Shown: positions 8,401 through 16,789 of the stretch, in pieces | Layout of the letters: each line of letters begins with the position of its first letter | Numbering within the stretch: the stretch's first letter is position 1 | DNA from: Myxococcales bacterium | GTDB taxonomy: Bacteria; Myxococcota_A; UBA796; GCA-2862545 | DNA length: 53,956 bases | Assembly (NCBI GenBank): GCA_019634415.1 | Contig: JAHQVJ010000222.1 | Span: forward strand, 1-53,956 | Reading direction: 5' to 3' | Made by a program: the position numbers and the translations under genes | Notes under the pieces: generated by a model | Seen by the model: the letters and a program-made list of their open reading frames with translations, nothing else | What the model was told of the DNA's origin: nothing | The model's database searches: none

Positions 8401-10115
8401 TGGAGCATGCCCCCGCGGGATTTCACCAGCGTGCCCACGGCGTCGAACACGGTGATGCCGAAGTTGGAGAGCACGGGGAGCAGCTCGGTGAGGTGCACGT
8501 TGCTGGCCTGGTAGACCCGCAGGAACAGCTCCTCGCCTTGCTCGAACATGTCCGCCCGCACGCCACCCTGCGACAGGCCCTCGAGCAGCTCGATGTCGCG
8601 CACGGACCGCTCGATGCCGGTCTGCCGCATCCACTCCTCGGGAAACGCGCGACCGTAGGTGTCCGCCAGCCGATCCGCCTCGGACTCCCCGAACTTCTCC
8701 GACAGGGCGTCCCACAGGCGAGCCAGCCACGGTGTGGCCAGCTTGCGAATGTGCTCGGTGAGGCGGGCGACCTCGTCGTCGCCAGGGAAGCTCACCCCGG
8801 TGAGGTAGTAGTGCAGCAGCACGGTGTCGTAGCGCCCCACGAACAGTCCATGATCGGTGTAGGTGGCGCTGGTGGTGCGGACGATCTCCTCTTCCAGCGC
8901 GCGCCTCAGGTCGTCACCGAACTGACGCTTGGGCATCGCCACCAGGCAGAAGGCACTGTCCTGCCCGTTCATGATGAAAGTCACGCCCACGTCTTGCTGC
9001 TGCTCGGCCTCGAACACCAGATCCACCATCTCGGCGATGGCCAACCGCGTGGCGGTGAACAGGAACTCGGTGGGCAGACTGTCGAAGACGTTGGCGATGC
9101 CCTTGTAGCGGAAGGATCCGGGAGCGGACGTCTGCTCCGCCAGGATCTCCGCCAAGACGGTACGCAGGATCGGCACGTTGCGCGAGGGCTGAGTGACCGC
9201 CCGATAGGTGAACATCCCGCGCACGAACAGCTGCATGGAGTCGGGATCCTCTTGCGGACCGACCGTCACCAGCAGCTCGTCGATCCGGCCCGACCGATGC
9301 ACGGGCGACTCGATGGGGCTCTTGCGCACCTGCACGGTGCCCGGCGCGTGGGGATTGGGCCAGCTCCCCGAGGCATCGTGGAGGTAGTCGCTGTCGATGG
9401 TCTGGATCCCGAGCGGCTCGGCTCCCGCGTCCACCCCCATGAACACGAAGTTCTCGGACATCAGCCACTTCAGGAAGCTCGCCGTCTCGCGCATGGCGTC
9501 GGCCTGATCGGGACGACGATCCCCCAGCACCTCGCAGCGATCCACGAAGCGCTCCACGGTCCGCGTCATGGCCTTGAAGTCGCGCACCATGGCTCGGGCG
9601 TGCTCGAGGTTGAGCTCCAGCACCTTCGAGGCCGCTTCCACGTCCACTGGCTGCGCTGCCTCGTCGGCCTCGAGCATCACCAACGACTCGTGCTCGCCTC
9701 CCTCCGCGCCCACGCCGATGAGCTCGCCGTCGCTGTTTCGGGTCGCACGGAAGACGAGGTTGAACCCTCCGAGGTACTCGGCCGAGCGCGCCTTCAGGAA
9801 CAGCCTCACCGTGTCCACGATGAAGGGCTGGTCGTCCATGTTCACCATCGCCGCGACACCCTTCGCCCGACGCCTCACCGACACGCTGACCTGCGTCGGC
9901 GGACGATGGCGGGCGAACTGGAACGCCTCCTCCAGGTACGTCAGAACGGCGGTGGGAGGGTGGTGAGCGAGGAAGGGCCCCCGCAGACGATTCAGCGTCT
10001 CGTCCACGAAGGCCTGGAAGAGCGGGCGCTCCGACGTGTCGATGGACCCCTCCCAGCGGGAGAGGCTTGACCGGATCTGGGTCTTGGAGGTCGTTCTGGC
10101 CGACATCAGCGCCAT
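5448..10115 (-). CDS. NAD-specific glutamate dehydrogenase, large (about 180 kDa) type
   Basis: A 1555-residue protein of the large bacterial NAD-glutamate dehydrogenase family, which oxidatively deaminates glutamate to 2-oxoglutarate and ammonium with NAD+. The N-terminal half is the regulatory/ACT-like region (MDDQPFIVDTVRLFL near residue 95). The catalytic core includes LVARGGLRWSDRDDYRTEV near 765, VPTGSKGGFYLKR after it, and GIGDMGGDVFGNGM near 935. ATG 10115 is chosen because AGGG lies eight bases upstream and the protein begins at the expected place; the frame is open further upstream. The length is typical of the family and no break is visible. It leads a two-gene unit with the histidine phosphatase. 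Confidence 0.97.
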   Translation of the reverse strand: MALMSARTTSKTQIRSSLSRWEGSIDTSERPLFQAFVDETLNRLRGPFLAHHPPTAVLTYLEEAFQFARHRPPTQVSVSVRRRAKGVAAMVNMDDQPFIVDTVRLFLKARSAEYLGGFNLVFRATRNSDGELIGVGAEGGEHESLVMLEADEAAQPVDVEAASKVLELNLEHARAMVRDFKAMTRTVERFVDRCEVLGDRRPDQADAMRETASFLKWLMSENFVFMGVDAGAEPLGIQTIDSDYLHDASGSWPNPHAPGTVQVRKSPIESPVHRSGRIDELLVTVGPQEDPDSMQLFVRGMFTYRAVTQPSRNVPILRTVLAEILAEQTSAPGSFRYKGIANVFDSLPTEFLFTATRLAIAEMVDLVFEAEQQQDVGVTFIMNGQDSAFCLVAMPKRQFGDDLRRALEEEIVRTTSATYTDHGLFVGRYDTVLLHYYLTGVSFPGDDEVARLTEHIRKLATPWLARLWDALSEKFGESEADRLADTYGRAFPEEWMRQTGIERSVRDIELLEGLSQGGVRADMFEQGEELFLRVYQASNVHLTELLPVLSNFGITVFDAVGTLVKSRGGMLHVDTFRLVGDRASLLEGAPLLTEAIRRVFDGSASDDRLNCLVLTAGLSWEQVDLLRCYARYCQQLQFKLSAPRMTEILLNNPQIVRSIIALFEARFDPDLPVGRGGAVDTANEVLHDKIRLIRAHDEDLAFSSLQELVLGTVRTNYYRTDRPHHYLSIKLAGDQVQAMGKHPPRYEIYVHARDVEGVHLRFGLVARGGLRWSDRDDYRTEVLGLVTTQQVKNVVIVPTGSKGGFYLKRAPRDRAERRKMADEQYQTFIRGLLDLTDNREGNEVVEPPRVVRHDGDDPYLVVAADKGTAHLSDTANRISESYGFWLGDAFASGGSNGYDHKKVGITARGAWVLVRRHFAEREIDPYTTPFTAVGIGDMGGDVFGNGMLESPSTRLLAAFNHLHVFLDPDPDPAVSYGERKRLFACQGGWDQYDTSLISEGGGVFERRSKQVELTSQTQEMLGLSGEFATPEDVINAILKMEVDLLWNGGIGTYVKATTETHADADDRSNDDVRIDASELRARIVGEGGNLGLTQTARIEAALLGVRLNTDAIDNSAGVDMSDHEVNLKILLDGVVASGSMKVASRNALLEQMTEEVATLVLADNDMNGRQLSRDALRAAANPYSFGRAIDFVERYFGRERDTLGLPSDEELARRADAGSGLTRPELAVLSAWVKMFVSRELMSGGAKELPGYRDLLHQYFPKAIRSNYADAIDAHMLADEIVVAVATNRMVSDAGAAFFPMMIEASGSSVTTIAQAYLKAQRLARSEGVRGTLEELRTSVSLQSLNRAWIEVDMGAREVALYWLSTGGSVPDDEMVEEMKNAAQQVYELQATDVVARNREQFEELLAEDIPEEVARRILRAQYLNIALTVWSEAKRSKEPFEVIAVRHLAIGRASRLQEVLDDLARRPAEGRWDPIALNILHARFHTLLRRLVSRCPVERSLSTVDQLEPSLARGALSDVRAQVDDLIGEDERPTTATLLVLEERVASAMARISS

Positions 10116-10232
10116 GTTTGAAACCCTCGGGTCGTGACCGGGATGGGAGTCTATCCTTGACACCGTGCTGCGACCGCCGCGGATGCATCTGGTTGGATAA
10201 GAGAACTGCCCCTCGACACATCGGAGCCCCCC

Positions 10233-10703
10233 GTGCTCACTGCGATGATCCTGGCTGGCTGCATCCCCCCGGAGACAGACAGCGACCTGTCGCTCCCCAC
10301 AGCGGACACCCACACCACCACTGACAGCGAGACGGGGGAGACCGCGGAGCCCACGGGATCCTGCGGCGAGGTGGGCACCTTCGACATGGTGATCCGGGGT
10401 CGCGCGGAGAACGTCGCGGGAGGTGGGGTGGCTGGGGCCGATCTCACCCTGGTGGAGCGCAACTGGAGCCCGGGCACCTACGGCAAGGCCGTCACGGACT
10501 CGTCGGGTCGCTTCGAGCTGAAGGGCGTAGCGCTGCCCTACGCGGAGAAGTGCTGGGGCACCGGCGTGCAGATCTGGCTGGAGGGCGAGACCGACAGCCT
10601 GGCCGGCGATCGCCCCCTCAACTGGGATCTGATCAAGGCGATCGCTGCGGAGGCCAAGGAGCTGGAGATGCTCGCGCCCGTCATTCTGCGGGACCGGAAG
10701 TAG
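10233..10703 (+). CDS. Putative lipoprotein with carboxypeptidase-regulatory-like domain
   Basis: A 156-residue exported protein starting at GTG 10233 behind GGAG. A very short signal ends in the lipobox ILAGC (Cys about 10), followed by a Thr/Ser/Asp-rich linker (residues 15-40). The folded part has a pattern typical of carboxypeptidase-regulatory-like beta sandwiches: RGRAENVAGGGVAGADLTLVE, then VTDSSGRFELKGV. Such domains are structural rather than catalytic. It is divergent from the glutamate dehydrogenase gene and overlaps the metallophosphatase gene tail-to-tail by 23 bp. Confidence 0.75.
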   Translation: MLTAMILAGCIPPETDSDLSLPTADTHTTTDSETGETAEPTGSCGEVGTFDMVIRGRAENVAGGGVAGADLTLVERNWSPGTYGKAVTDSSGRFELKGVALPYAEKCWGTGVQIWLEGETDSLAGDRPLNWDLIKAIAAEAKELEMLAPVILRDRK

Positions 10704-11589
10704 GCGGATCGGCGAGATCCACCGGGCCCGATGGATACAGCGCACGCGCATCACCACCGCGAAGCTCCCACGCCCCCAGGTTCCCGCCGTAGTGCTCGGC
10801 GATCCCGATGTCGATCACCGTGAGCGCCCCGTCACAGCGGGTCTGAATCCGGCCGTCGCGGCGGGTGGTGTGCCCCACCACCATCCGCTGGCTGTCGAGC
10901 TGCTCCAGGGCCCGACGCAGCCGAGGGCAGGCCACGGTCTCCGGCTCCTGCACGTAGCCGCGGTACCACAGCGGCCCCTCGGGACCCAGCACCCCCACGG
11001 GCTGGGGCTCCGCCAAGGCGGCGCGGACCAGGCGATTCAAGCCCTCCACCCCCACCGCGGCCGCCTCTTCCGTGATCCCCCCGTGCGCAAAGGCCACGCC
11101 CTGCACCCGCGTGACGGCATCGAGCCCCCGCAGCCAAGTACCGTCCGGGCCCGTCGCAGCCAGGGCCGCCCGCCGCTGTGGCACCCCGCCGTAGTCCGCT
11201 ACATCGTCGGGATGGACGTACCGCCAGTCCCCCTGGAGGTTCATGGCCTCGTGGTTGCCCAGGAGCACCTCCACGCGGCCGCCAGCCTCGATGGCCTGGC
11301 CCTGCAGCCCGCGAAGCAGCGCCATCACACGGCGGCTGTCCGGTCCCCGATCGGTGACGTCCCCGGTCTGCACCAAGACGGTGTCTCCACCGCTCCAGCG
11401 TCCGGCCTCGTCCACCACGCCCGCCAGACGGAGCACCGCCAGTGCGTTGTCGTGGTCACCGTGCAGGTCTCCCACGGCCACCACTCGGGGCACGTTCGAC
11501 ACGCGCGCCTGGTCGGGACCTGAGGGTACACCGTGGCCACGGCACCCGATCGACATCCCCCACCACAGCCCCCAACCGATCCATCCCAT
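10681..11589 (-). CDS. Metallophosphatase (Shewanella-like/PPP-type phosphatase)
   Basis: A 302-residue exported phosphoesterase with the full metal-binding set: AVGDLHGDHDNA (about residue 38), GDVTDRGPDSRR (about 76), LLGNHEAMN (about 109), FAHGG and VVGHTT. The GDxHG-GDxxDRG-GNHE pattern is that of PPP-type enzymes. The DRGPDS/GNHEAMN form and tyrosine-rich middle match Shewanella-like phosphatases, which often act on phosphotyrosine. The N-terminus is hydrophobic and ends in SIGC, a possible lipobox, so it probably acts in the periplasm. Confidence 0.9.
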   Translation of the reverse strand: MGWIGWGLWWGMSIGCRGHGVPSGPDQARVSNVPRVVAVGDLHGDHDNALAVLRLAGVVDEAGRWSGGDTVLVQTGDVTDRGPDSRRVMALLRGLQGQAIEAGGRVEVLLGNHEAMNLQGDWRYVHPDDVADYGGVPQRRAALAATGPDGTWLRGLDAVTRVQGVAFAHGGITEEAAAVGVEGLNRLVRAALAEPQPVGVLGPEGPLWYRGYVQEPETVACPRLRRALEQLDSQRMVVGHTTRRDGRIQTRCDGALTVIDIGIAEHYGGNLGAWELRGGDARALYPSGPVDLADPPTSGPAE

Positions 11590-11630
11590 GGCGACATCTT
11601 AGGTCGTCCACACACCCCAGAGGCGAGATC

Positions 11631-12944
11631 ATGAACAACCAGGAGCTGGAAGCGAAGCTCGACGAGATCCGGGCGTCGGGGGCGCGCGGCGTGGAGCTGC
11701 TCTACGTGGAGCGCTCGGGGTTCCAGGTGGACATGCCGACACAGACCACTCCCGTCCAGCGCCCCCACAGCACAGCGGAGCTGACCGTGCGGGTCTGGCT
11801 GGAGGGGGGCCGGCGTGCTGCACGCTCCGGGCCTGCCTCCAAGGCGGACGCGCTGGTGCGCGGTGCCCTCGAAGATGCCGCTGCAGCCCCCGAGGACGCC
11901 CTGGAGGGTCCGGTGGAGCGCCTGTCGTCGGTGGCGGGAGGGCTGTCCATCCTGGACCGACGCCTCGACCAAGTCGAGGAGCTCGATCGAGTGGAGGTGC
12001 TCACCACCGCATTCCGAGCAGCCACGGTTCCGGATCCGAGGCTGGTGGCCAGCGACTTCGCCTACCGCGACGAGCGACAGGTGCGTCGCTTCGTGAACTC
12101 GAAGGGGCTGTCCCTCGAGGAGAGCTCCACCAGCTACGTGGCGCATGGCACCGTGAGCGCCGACACCCCCCAGGGTCGCCTGTCGGTCTCGGATCGCATC
12201 GCCTCGCGCAGCTTCGCGTCGATCGCCTCGCTGCCCCTGGGAACCTCCATCGGCCGCCGCCTCACGCAGCTCCTCCAGGAGGGTCCCACGCTGCCGGACG
12301 GCCCAGTGCGGGCCCTGCTCCCCGCACGCGTCACGGCCCAGCTGGTGGCGGCGCTGGGCACACGATTCCAGGACCACACCCTCGGCGATCCGGGCGCCTT
12401 CTTTCTCACCCGAGGCGAACGAGGCACCCTCGACCGGCGACTGCACCTGGTGGACGACGGCACCCTGTCGGGCGGTCTGCGCACCTACTCCATGGACGAC
12501 CGTGGCGTGAGCCCCGTTCCCCTCACCTTGCTCAAGGAAGGGCAGGTCGACGCCGGCTTCGTCGGCATCGCCGAAGCACGCAGGCACGATGTGCGACCCA
12601 CCGGACACCGCTTCGGGGACGAGCTGCGCGCCAGCAACCTCGTCCTCAAGTCGGGCACGCGGTCGGTCAACGCCTGCCTGTCGGAGCTGGGAGGGCCCTC
12701 ACTGATGATCGACGACCTGGGGGATCCCAGCGGCCTGGATCTGACCACGGGGGAGCTGGACACCACCGTGAACGGTCTCGTGATGGACGCCAACCAGGTG
12801 GTGGGCGCCATGCGGGGCGTGCGCCTACGGGGCTCGCTTCACGAGGCCCTCAACTCCGTCGCCGAGGTCTGCTCCGACACCGACCGCCTAGGTCACGTGG
12901 ATGCACCTGCGATGATCGTGCACGGCTTCACGATCGAGGGCTGA
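11631..12944 (+). CDS. TldD/PmbA-family protein (PmbA-like subunit)
   Basis: A 437-residue protein of the TldD/PmbA family, whose members form a heteromeric metalloprotease that trims modified peptides. It starts at ATG 11631 with GAGGCGAG upstream. The N-terminal domain includes VRVWLEGGRRAARSG. The C-terminal domain carries ALLPARVTAQLV, SMDDRGVSPVPLTLLKEG and GTRSVNACLSELGG, typical of PmbA. I see no HExxxH metal motif of TldD, so this is the non-catalytic PmbA-like member. No TldD partner is in the window. Its 3' end overlaps the matrixin gene by 17 bp. Confidence 0.85.
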   Translation: MNNQELEAKLDEIRASGARGVELLYVERSGFQVDMPTQTTPVQRPHSTAELTVRVWLEGGRRAARSGPASKADALVRGALEDAAAAPEDALEGPVERLSSVAGGLSILDRRLDQVEELDRVEVLTTAFRAATVPDPRLVASDFAYRDERQVRRFVNSKGLSLEESSTSYVAHGTVSADTPQGRLSVSDRIASRSFASIASLPLGTSIGRRLTQLLQEGPTLPDGPVRALLPARVTAQLVAALGTRFQDHTLGDPGAFFLTRGERGTLDRRLHLVDDGTLSGGLRTYSMDDRGVSPVPLTLLKEGQVDAGFVGIAEARRHDVRPTGHRFGDELRASNLVLKSGTRSVNACLSELGGPSLMIDDLGDPSGLDLTTGELDTTVNGLVMDANQVVGAMRGVRLRGSLHEALNSVAEVCSDTDRLGHVDAPAMIVHGFTIEG

Positions 12945-14544
12945 TCGGTCCCGATCGTCGCCGAGCCCCGAGGGCACCGAGCACGCCCAACCAAAGCCAG
13001 CCCCCACCGGGCGCGCCGCTGGTCGTGCAGCCCCCTTTCTTCTCCACCTCCCAGCTCTGGACGGGCACCCCACCCGGCGAGGCGTAGGGAGGGAGCTCGG
13101 CAGCCTCACAGCCGTCGAGGCCCTGCCAGTAGTCGGCCACCACCCCCACCACGACCGCGTAGGATCGCTCGTCCACGAAGGTAGGGCCTCCCGGAAAGAA
13201 CTGTGGAGGAAGCAGCGCCGTCTTCATCGCCAGTACCACGTCTCGATCCTGGGCGAAGACCTCCAGACGGCTGTCGAAGGTGGGCGCATCTGCGGAACGG
13301 ACGAGAGGGTGGAGGAGCTCCGCCCCCAGATCTCCCCCCTCCGCCGACAGGGCCTCGGCCTGGACACGACCTGCCGAGAACAAGGAGTGCGACAGGATGT
13401 CCACCGAGAGCAGCCCGTCCACATCCGTCACACGCACGAACGTGTCGTCGGGACCCGGGTCCACCCGATAAGCACCGATGACGCGCCCCTCCTCGTCGGG
13501 CACGAGATCGATGGGGAACTTCAAGGTGCTCGGTACGGACGGGAGATCCGCTCCTCCGTCGCAGGGAAGCACGAAGTCCACCTGCTGGCTCTCGCCACTG
13601 TCGACCGTCACGGCCTCCGAGAAGCCGCGAGACGCAGGGCACGGCACACCGAAGTTCTGTTCGAGGTGCATCGGCAGCTCGGCAGCCTCCCCACGGTACG
13701 GCGCAGCGACCAACAGATAGCGGTCGGGAAGCAGACCACCGATGGCGTAGTTGCCGTCGATGTCGGTGAAGGTGGCCGCCACCACGCCGCGCTGCCGCAC
13801 GCCGATGGCCATCACCTCCACGCCCGCCCACTCTCGCGCACCCTCCACGTCGACCCGGCCCGAGATGCCGCCGGACTGCGGGGCCTGGTACAGCTCGCGC
13901 ATCCCGCGCACGTCGTCACAGCCCAGCGAGTCCTGGCCGGTCCAGATCCGCGAGAACATGGTGGAGTCCGCCACGGCGGTGTGGTGTAAGCCCAGCATGT
14001 GCCCCAGCTCGTGGGCCACCACGTCGTCGAGGAACATGGTCTTGCCGAGCAGCCCATCGGCCGCGTAGGTGGACAGCTCGGGGTCCACCGTGATGCCGAA
14101 TCCCACGTCGTTGAGCACGACGTCGCCTTCCAGGATGGCGCCCGTCTCCGGATCGAAGGTCAGCTCGGTGAAGCCGGCCTGCCGCGCAGACAGGCCCGCG
14201 CCGGCATTGCGACTCGAGAAGTGCACCGTGGTGTAGCCGTCGCCACCCTCGTGGAACGCCGCGGGAAACAGCTCCGGGTCGGTCCCAGCCCACACGTCGA
14301 ACCGGAACGCCTGGCCCGAGGCCGCCTGCCAGGAGAGCATGGACTCCACGACCGCCCGCTCCACCTCGTGGCCCGACAGTCCCACGTTGTTGCTGGTGTT
14401 CACGGCGATCGGGATGTACGGCCGCGCGTCCTCACCGTCCTCGACTGCTTCGGGTCCCACCCAACGCAGCGGGACCCCCGAGGACAGCTCGACCGTCGTG
14501 GACGCCGAGCTCACTACATGTGCCAGAAGGCCGAGGTACATCAT
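12928..14544 (-). CDS. Matrixin-type zinc metalloprotease with MYXO-CTERM-like tail
   Basis: A 538-residue secreted metalloprotease. A short signal-like start precedes a catalytic domain of about 190 residues with VVAHELGHMLGLHHT (zinc site HExxHxxGxxH) near residue 180 and a Met shortly after (ADSTMFSR), as in metzincins. A carboxypeptidase-regulatory-like segment follows (GISGRVDVEG to TDIDGNYAIGGL), then a long beta-rich region. The C-terminus is KGGCTTSGAPGGG, a hydrophobic stretch and ARRRS, the MYXO-CTERM architecture (Cys, membrane span, basic tail) used for surface sorting in Myxococcota. It overlaps the PmbA-like gene tail-to-tail. Confidence 0.92.
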   Translation of the reverse strand: MMYLGLLAHVVSSASTTVELSSGVPLRWVGPEAVEDGEDARPYIPIAVNTSNNVGLSGHEVERAVVESMLSWQAASGQAFRFDVWAGTDPELFPAAFHEGGDGYTTVHFSSRNAGAGLSARQAGFTELTFDPETGAILEGDVVLNDVGFGITVDPELSTYAADGLLGKTMFLDDVVAHELGHMLGLHHTAVADSTMFSRIWTGQDSLGCDDVRGMRELYQAPQSGGISGRVDVEGAREWAGVEVMAIGVRQRGVVAATFTDIDGNYAIGGLLPDRYLLVAAPYRGEAAELPMHLEQNFGVPCPASRGFSEAVTVDSGESQQVDFVLPCDGGADLPSVPSTLKFPIDLVPDEEGRVIGAYRVDPGPDDTFVRVTDVDGLLSVDILSHSLFSAGRVQAEALSAEGGDLGAELLHPLVRSADAPTFDSRLEVFAQDRDVVLAMKTALLPPQFFPGGPTFVDERSYAVVVGVVADYWQGLDGCEAAELPPYASPGGVPVQSWEVEKKGGCTTSGAPGGGWLWLGVLGALGARRRSGPISPRS

Positions 14545-14567
14545 GGACGAATGTTAGCCCACCAAGC

Positions 14568-15620
14568 TCAGGCACACTCGGGATACAGCGCGGCCTCGTC
14601 CAGATTGCCGTACACATCACAGACGGCGTCTTGGATGGTGGTGTTGACCTCGTAGTCGCCCGAGCACCACCACTCCTCGGCCTGCACGTAGGAGCAGCCC
14701 TTGGCGCGCTGCAGGCCATCGCCAGCGTCCACCAGATCGCCGTGCTCGTCGAAGCACAGGTCGTCGTCTCGGTAGACCGTCTCGATGGTGAACAGATCGC
14801 GGTCGTGGGAGGGACCGTCCACCAGGTCCTCGAAGTCGCTTCCGTCGGTGAACACGTCGTACACCTTCAGCTCGAACTGGTGAGCCTCCAGCGCCTCGGT
14901 GGTGATGTGGGCGCAGGCCTGCCACAGCCGGTGGCCGCTCAAGAAATCGACCACCTCGATGGGATCCGCCTCGATCTCGTACACATCCGTGCCCGAGGTC
15001 TGGGTCCACGTCACGCGGAGCGGATTGTCGTCGACGTCGAAGACCTCGGCACACACCCGAACGGTCTCGCACTCTGCCGCCTGCAGGTTGGCGACGGGGT
15101 CGCCGATCTCGGGCGCGTGGTTGAGGACCACGGAGATGTCGAGCCCACCGACGGGATCGCCCGCACACTGCGAGATCAGCGTGACGTCCGTGGTGAGGCC
15201 AGCCACCACGACCGCTCCTTCATGGGAAGCAGCGGCGCAGTCTTCCGAGGGGTCCCAGGTGCCGTCGGCGTACAGCGCGGCGGCGGGAACGGCCAGAACG
15301 TCGTAGCAGCCTGGCTCCAGCGTGAGGAACAGATCGGAGCCCACGTGGTTGGACTCGAGATCGAGCACGGTGGAGACCAGGTCGATGTTGCCTGGAAAGA
15401 TACCGTTGACGAGATCTGCGTTTGCACGAATCACGTCACCCACGACGGCGGAGCCTGCTCCACAGGACACGGGGGTGATCTCGAAGTGGAACCCCTGCAC
15501 GTCGGTGTCGGCAAAGTAGTCCAGCGTGAGGTTGGCACCCGTCTGAACGGGGTCCGTCTCCTGAGGGTCGATGTTGCATGCCCCCAACATCACCAGCAGC
15601 ATGGTTGACCCAACACGCAT
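14568..15620 (-). CDS. Putative lipoprotein of unknown function
   Basis: A 350-residue exported protein with a short signal and lipobox MLGAC (Cys about 15). The mature part is acidic and rich in Asp, Val and Cys; about ten cysteines suggest disulfides. A segment (NHAPEIGDPVANLQAAECET then DVDDNPLRVTWTQTSG) resembles Ig-like or cadherin-like surface domains. No enzyme motif was seen. It lies 23 bp upstream of the matrixin gene on the same strand and may share a transcript. The 209 bp before the divergent FHA gene should contain both promoters. Confidence 0.7.
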   Translation of the reverse strand: MRVGSTMLLVMLGACNIDPQETDPVQTGANLTLDYFADTDVQGFHFEITPVSCGAGSAVVGDVIRANADLVNGIFPGNIDLVSTVLDLESNHVGSDLFLTLEPGCYDVLAVPAAALYADGTWDPSEDCAAASHEGAVVVAGLTTDVTLISQCAGDPVGGLDISVVLNHAPEIGDPVANLQAAECETVRVCAEVFDVDDNPLRVTWTQTSGTDVYEIEADPIEVVDFLSGHRLWQACAHITTEALEAHQFELKVYDVFTDGSDFEDLVDGPSHDRDLFTIETVYRDDDLCFDEHGDLVDAGDGLQRAKGCSYVQAEEWWCSGDYEVNTTIQDAVCDVYGNLDEAALYPECA

Positions 15621-15829
15621 TGCTCACAACCCCCTGATCCGTGCGACGGAATCAGCTCGAACGGTAGCTACGTCTACCACGCAGCCTCGCCACTGGTTCC
15701 GAAGCTGGGGTACCCGTCGGTTACATTCGGACTCAGGTTCCCTGAACGTCAGGTAGGAACACCAAGAGGCCAGCAGCGGCAGAGCGCTTGACCAACCGTG
15801 GACTCGTAGACAGACCGTTCGGGAGCTGC

Positions 15830-16789
15830 ATGGGCCTCGAGATCAGGATCCAGCGCCACAATGGATCGAGCCACGGGTTGCTGCTGGAGGACCAGCTCAC
15901 CGTCGGGCGCAGCCCCGACAACGACCTGGTGATCCCGATCGACAAGGTGTCTTGGAAGCACGCCGTGATCTGGGTGGTCCACGGGCGCGTGCTCATCAAG
16001 GACCTCAACAGCCGCAACGGCACTCAGCTCGACGGACGACCACTCACCGAGACCACCGTGTGGCCCTCCGGTCAGACGGTCCGCATCGCCGACGTGGAGC
16101 TCACCTTGGTGTGTCGCGATGCGATGCCGCCCAGGCAGGAGACGCGCGGCATGGCCCTGGAGGACGTGCGCACGGGCGTGCGCTACCCCCTGCGGCGGCC
16201 CCATGTGGTGATCGGAGACAGCGAGACGGCCGATCTGCGGATCCCCAGCGCCGAGGAGCCTCCGGTGGTGCTCATGTGCCATCCCGACGGGGAGGTCTGG
16301 CTGGGACGTGGCGATCAGGACGAGCCACTGTCCGAGGGCCAGATCTTCTGTGTGGGCGACACCGAGCTGCGCCTGGTGCCCAGTCACGACTCGTGGATGC
16401 CCACGGCCGCCGAGGAGCTGGAGACCCACCCCTACACCGTGGAGGTGGCCTTCGATCCCGACCGGGGGCCCCGCGCGCGCTTCGTCGACACGGTGGGCGG
16501 CGCCGCCCACACCGTGACGGCGGCCAACCGCGTGTCGCTGGTCTACTTCCTGGCGAAGGCCGCGAGCGAGGATCGCCACATGCCTTCCTCCGACTTCGGG
16601 TGGCGCTCCGACGGCGAGACCCGCGTGGCCGTCTGGGGCAAGTCCGGGCGCAACGAAGACACGGGACGCCTCAAGGCGCTCCTGCACAACGTCCGGGCCG
16701 AGCTCCGGGCGGCCGGGCTCGATCCATGGTGCATCGAGAAGCGGCGCGGCTACGTGAGGCTACGGGTCCGCAAGGTGCAGCTGCACTAG
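15830..16789 (+). CDS. FHA-domain protein with C-terminal winged-helix domain
   Basis: A 319-residue protein with an N-terminal FHA phosphothreonine-binding domain: LTVGRSPDNDLVIP (about 26-39), VSWKHAVI and LNSRNGTQLDG carry the Gly-Arg, Ser-x-x-His and Asn-Gly residues of the family. The middle may be a second, diverged FHA-like unit (VVIGDSETADLRIPSAEE). The C-terminus (LKALLHNVRAELRAAGLD then IEKRRGYVRLRV) matches an OmpR-type winged helix. It is probably a regulator that reads protein phosphorylation by Ser/Thr kinases, none of which is in the window. ATG 15830 is chosen over an upstream TTG because GGGAG precedes it. The stop overlaps the convergent lipoprotein gene by 4 bp. Confidence 0.85.
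   Translation: MGLEIRIQRHNGSSHGLLLEDQLTVGRSPDNDLVIPIDKVSWKHAVIWVVHGRVLIKDLNSRNGTQLDGRPLTETTVWPSGQTVRIADVELTLVCRDAMPPRQETRGMALEDVRTGVRYPLRRPHVVIGDSETADLRIPSAEEPPVVLMCHPDGEVWLGRGDQDEPLSEGQIFCVGDTELRLVPSHDSWMPTAAEELETHPYTVEVAFDPDRGPRARFVDTVGGAAHTVTAANRVSLVYFLAKAASEDRHMPSSDFGWRSDGETRVAVWGKSGRNEDTGRLKALLHNVRAELRAAGLDPWCIEKRRGYVRLRVRKVQLH

Noticed and set aside
6933..10070. A 1045-codon open frame on the plus strand
   Set aside because: It is antisense to the intact NAD-glutamate dehydrogenase. Its His/Gln/Val-rich composition is that of a shadow frame in GC-rich DNA.
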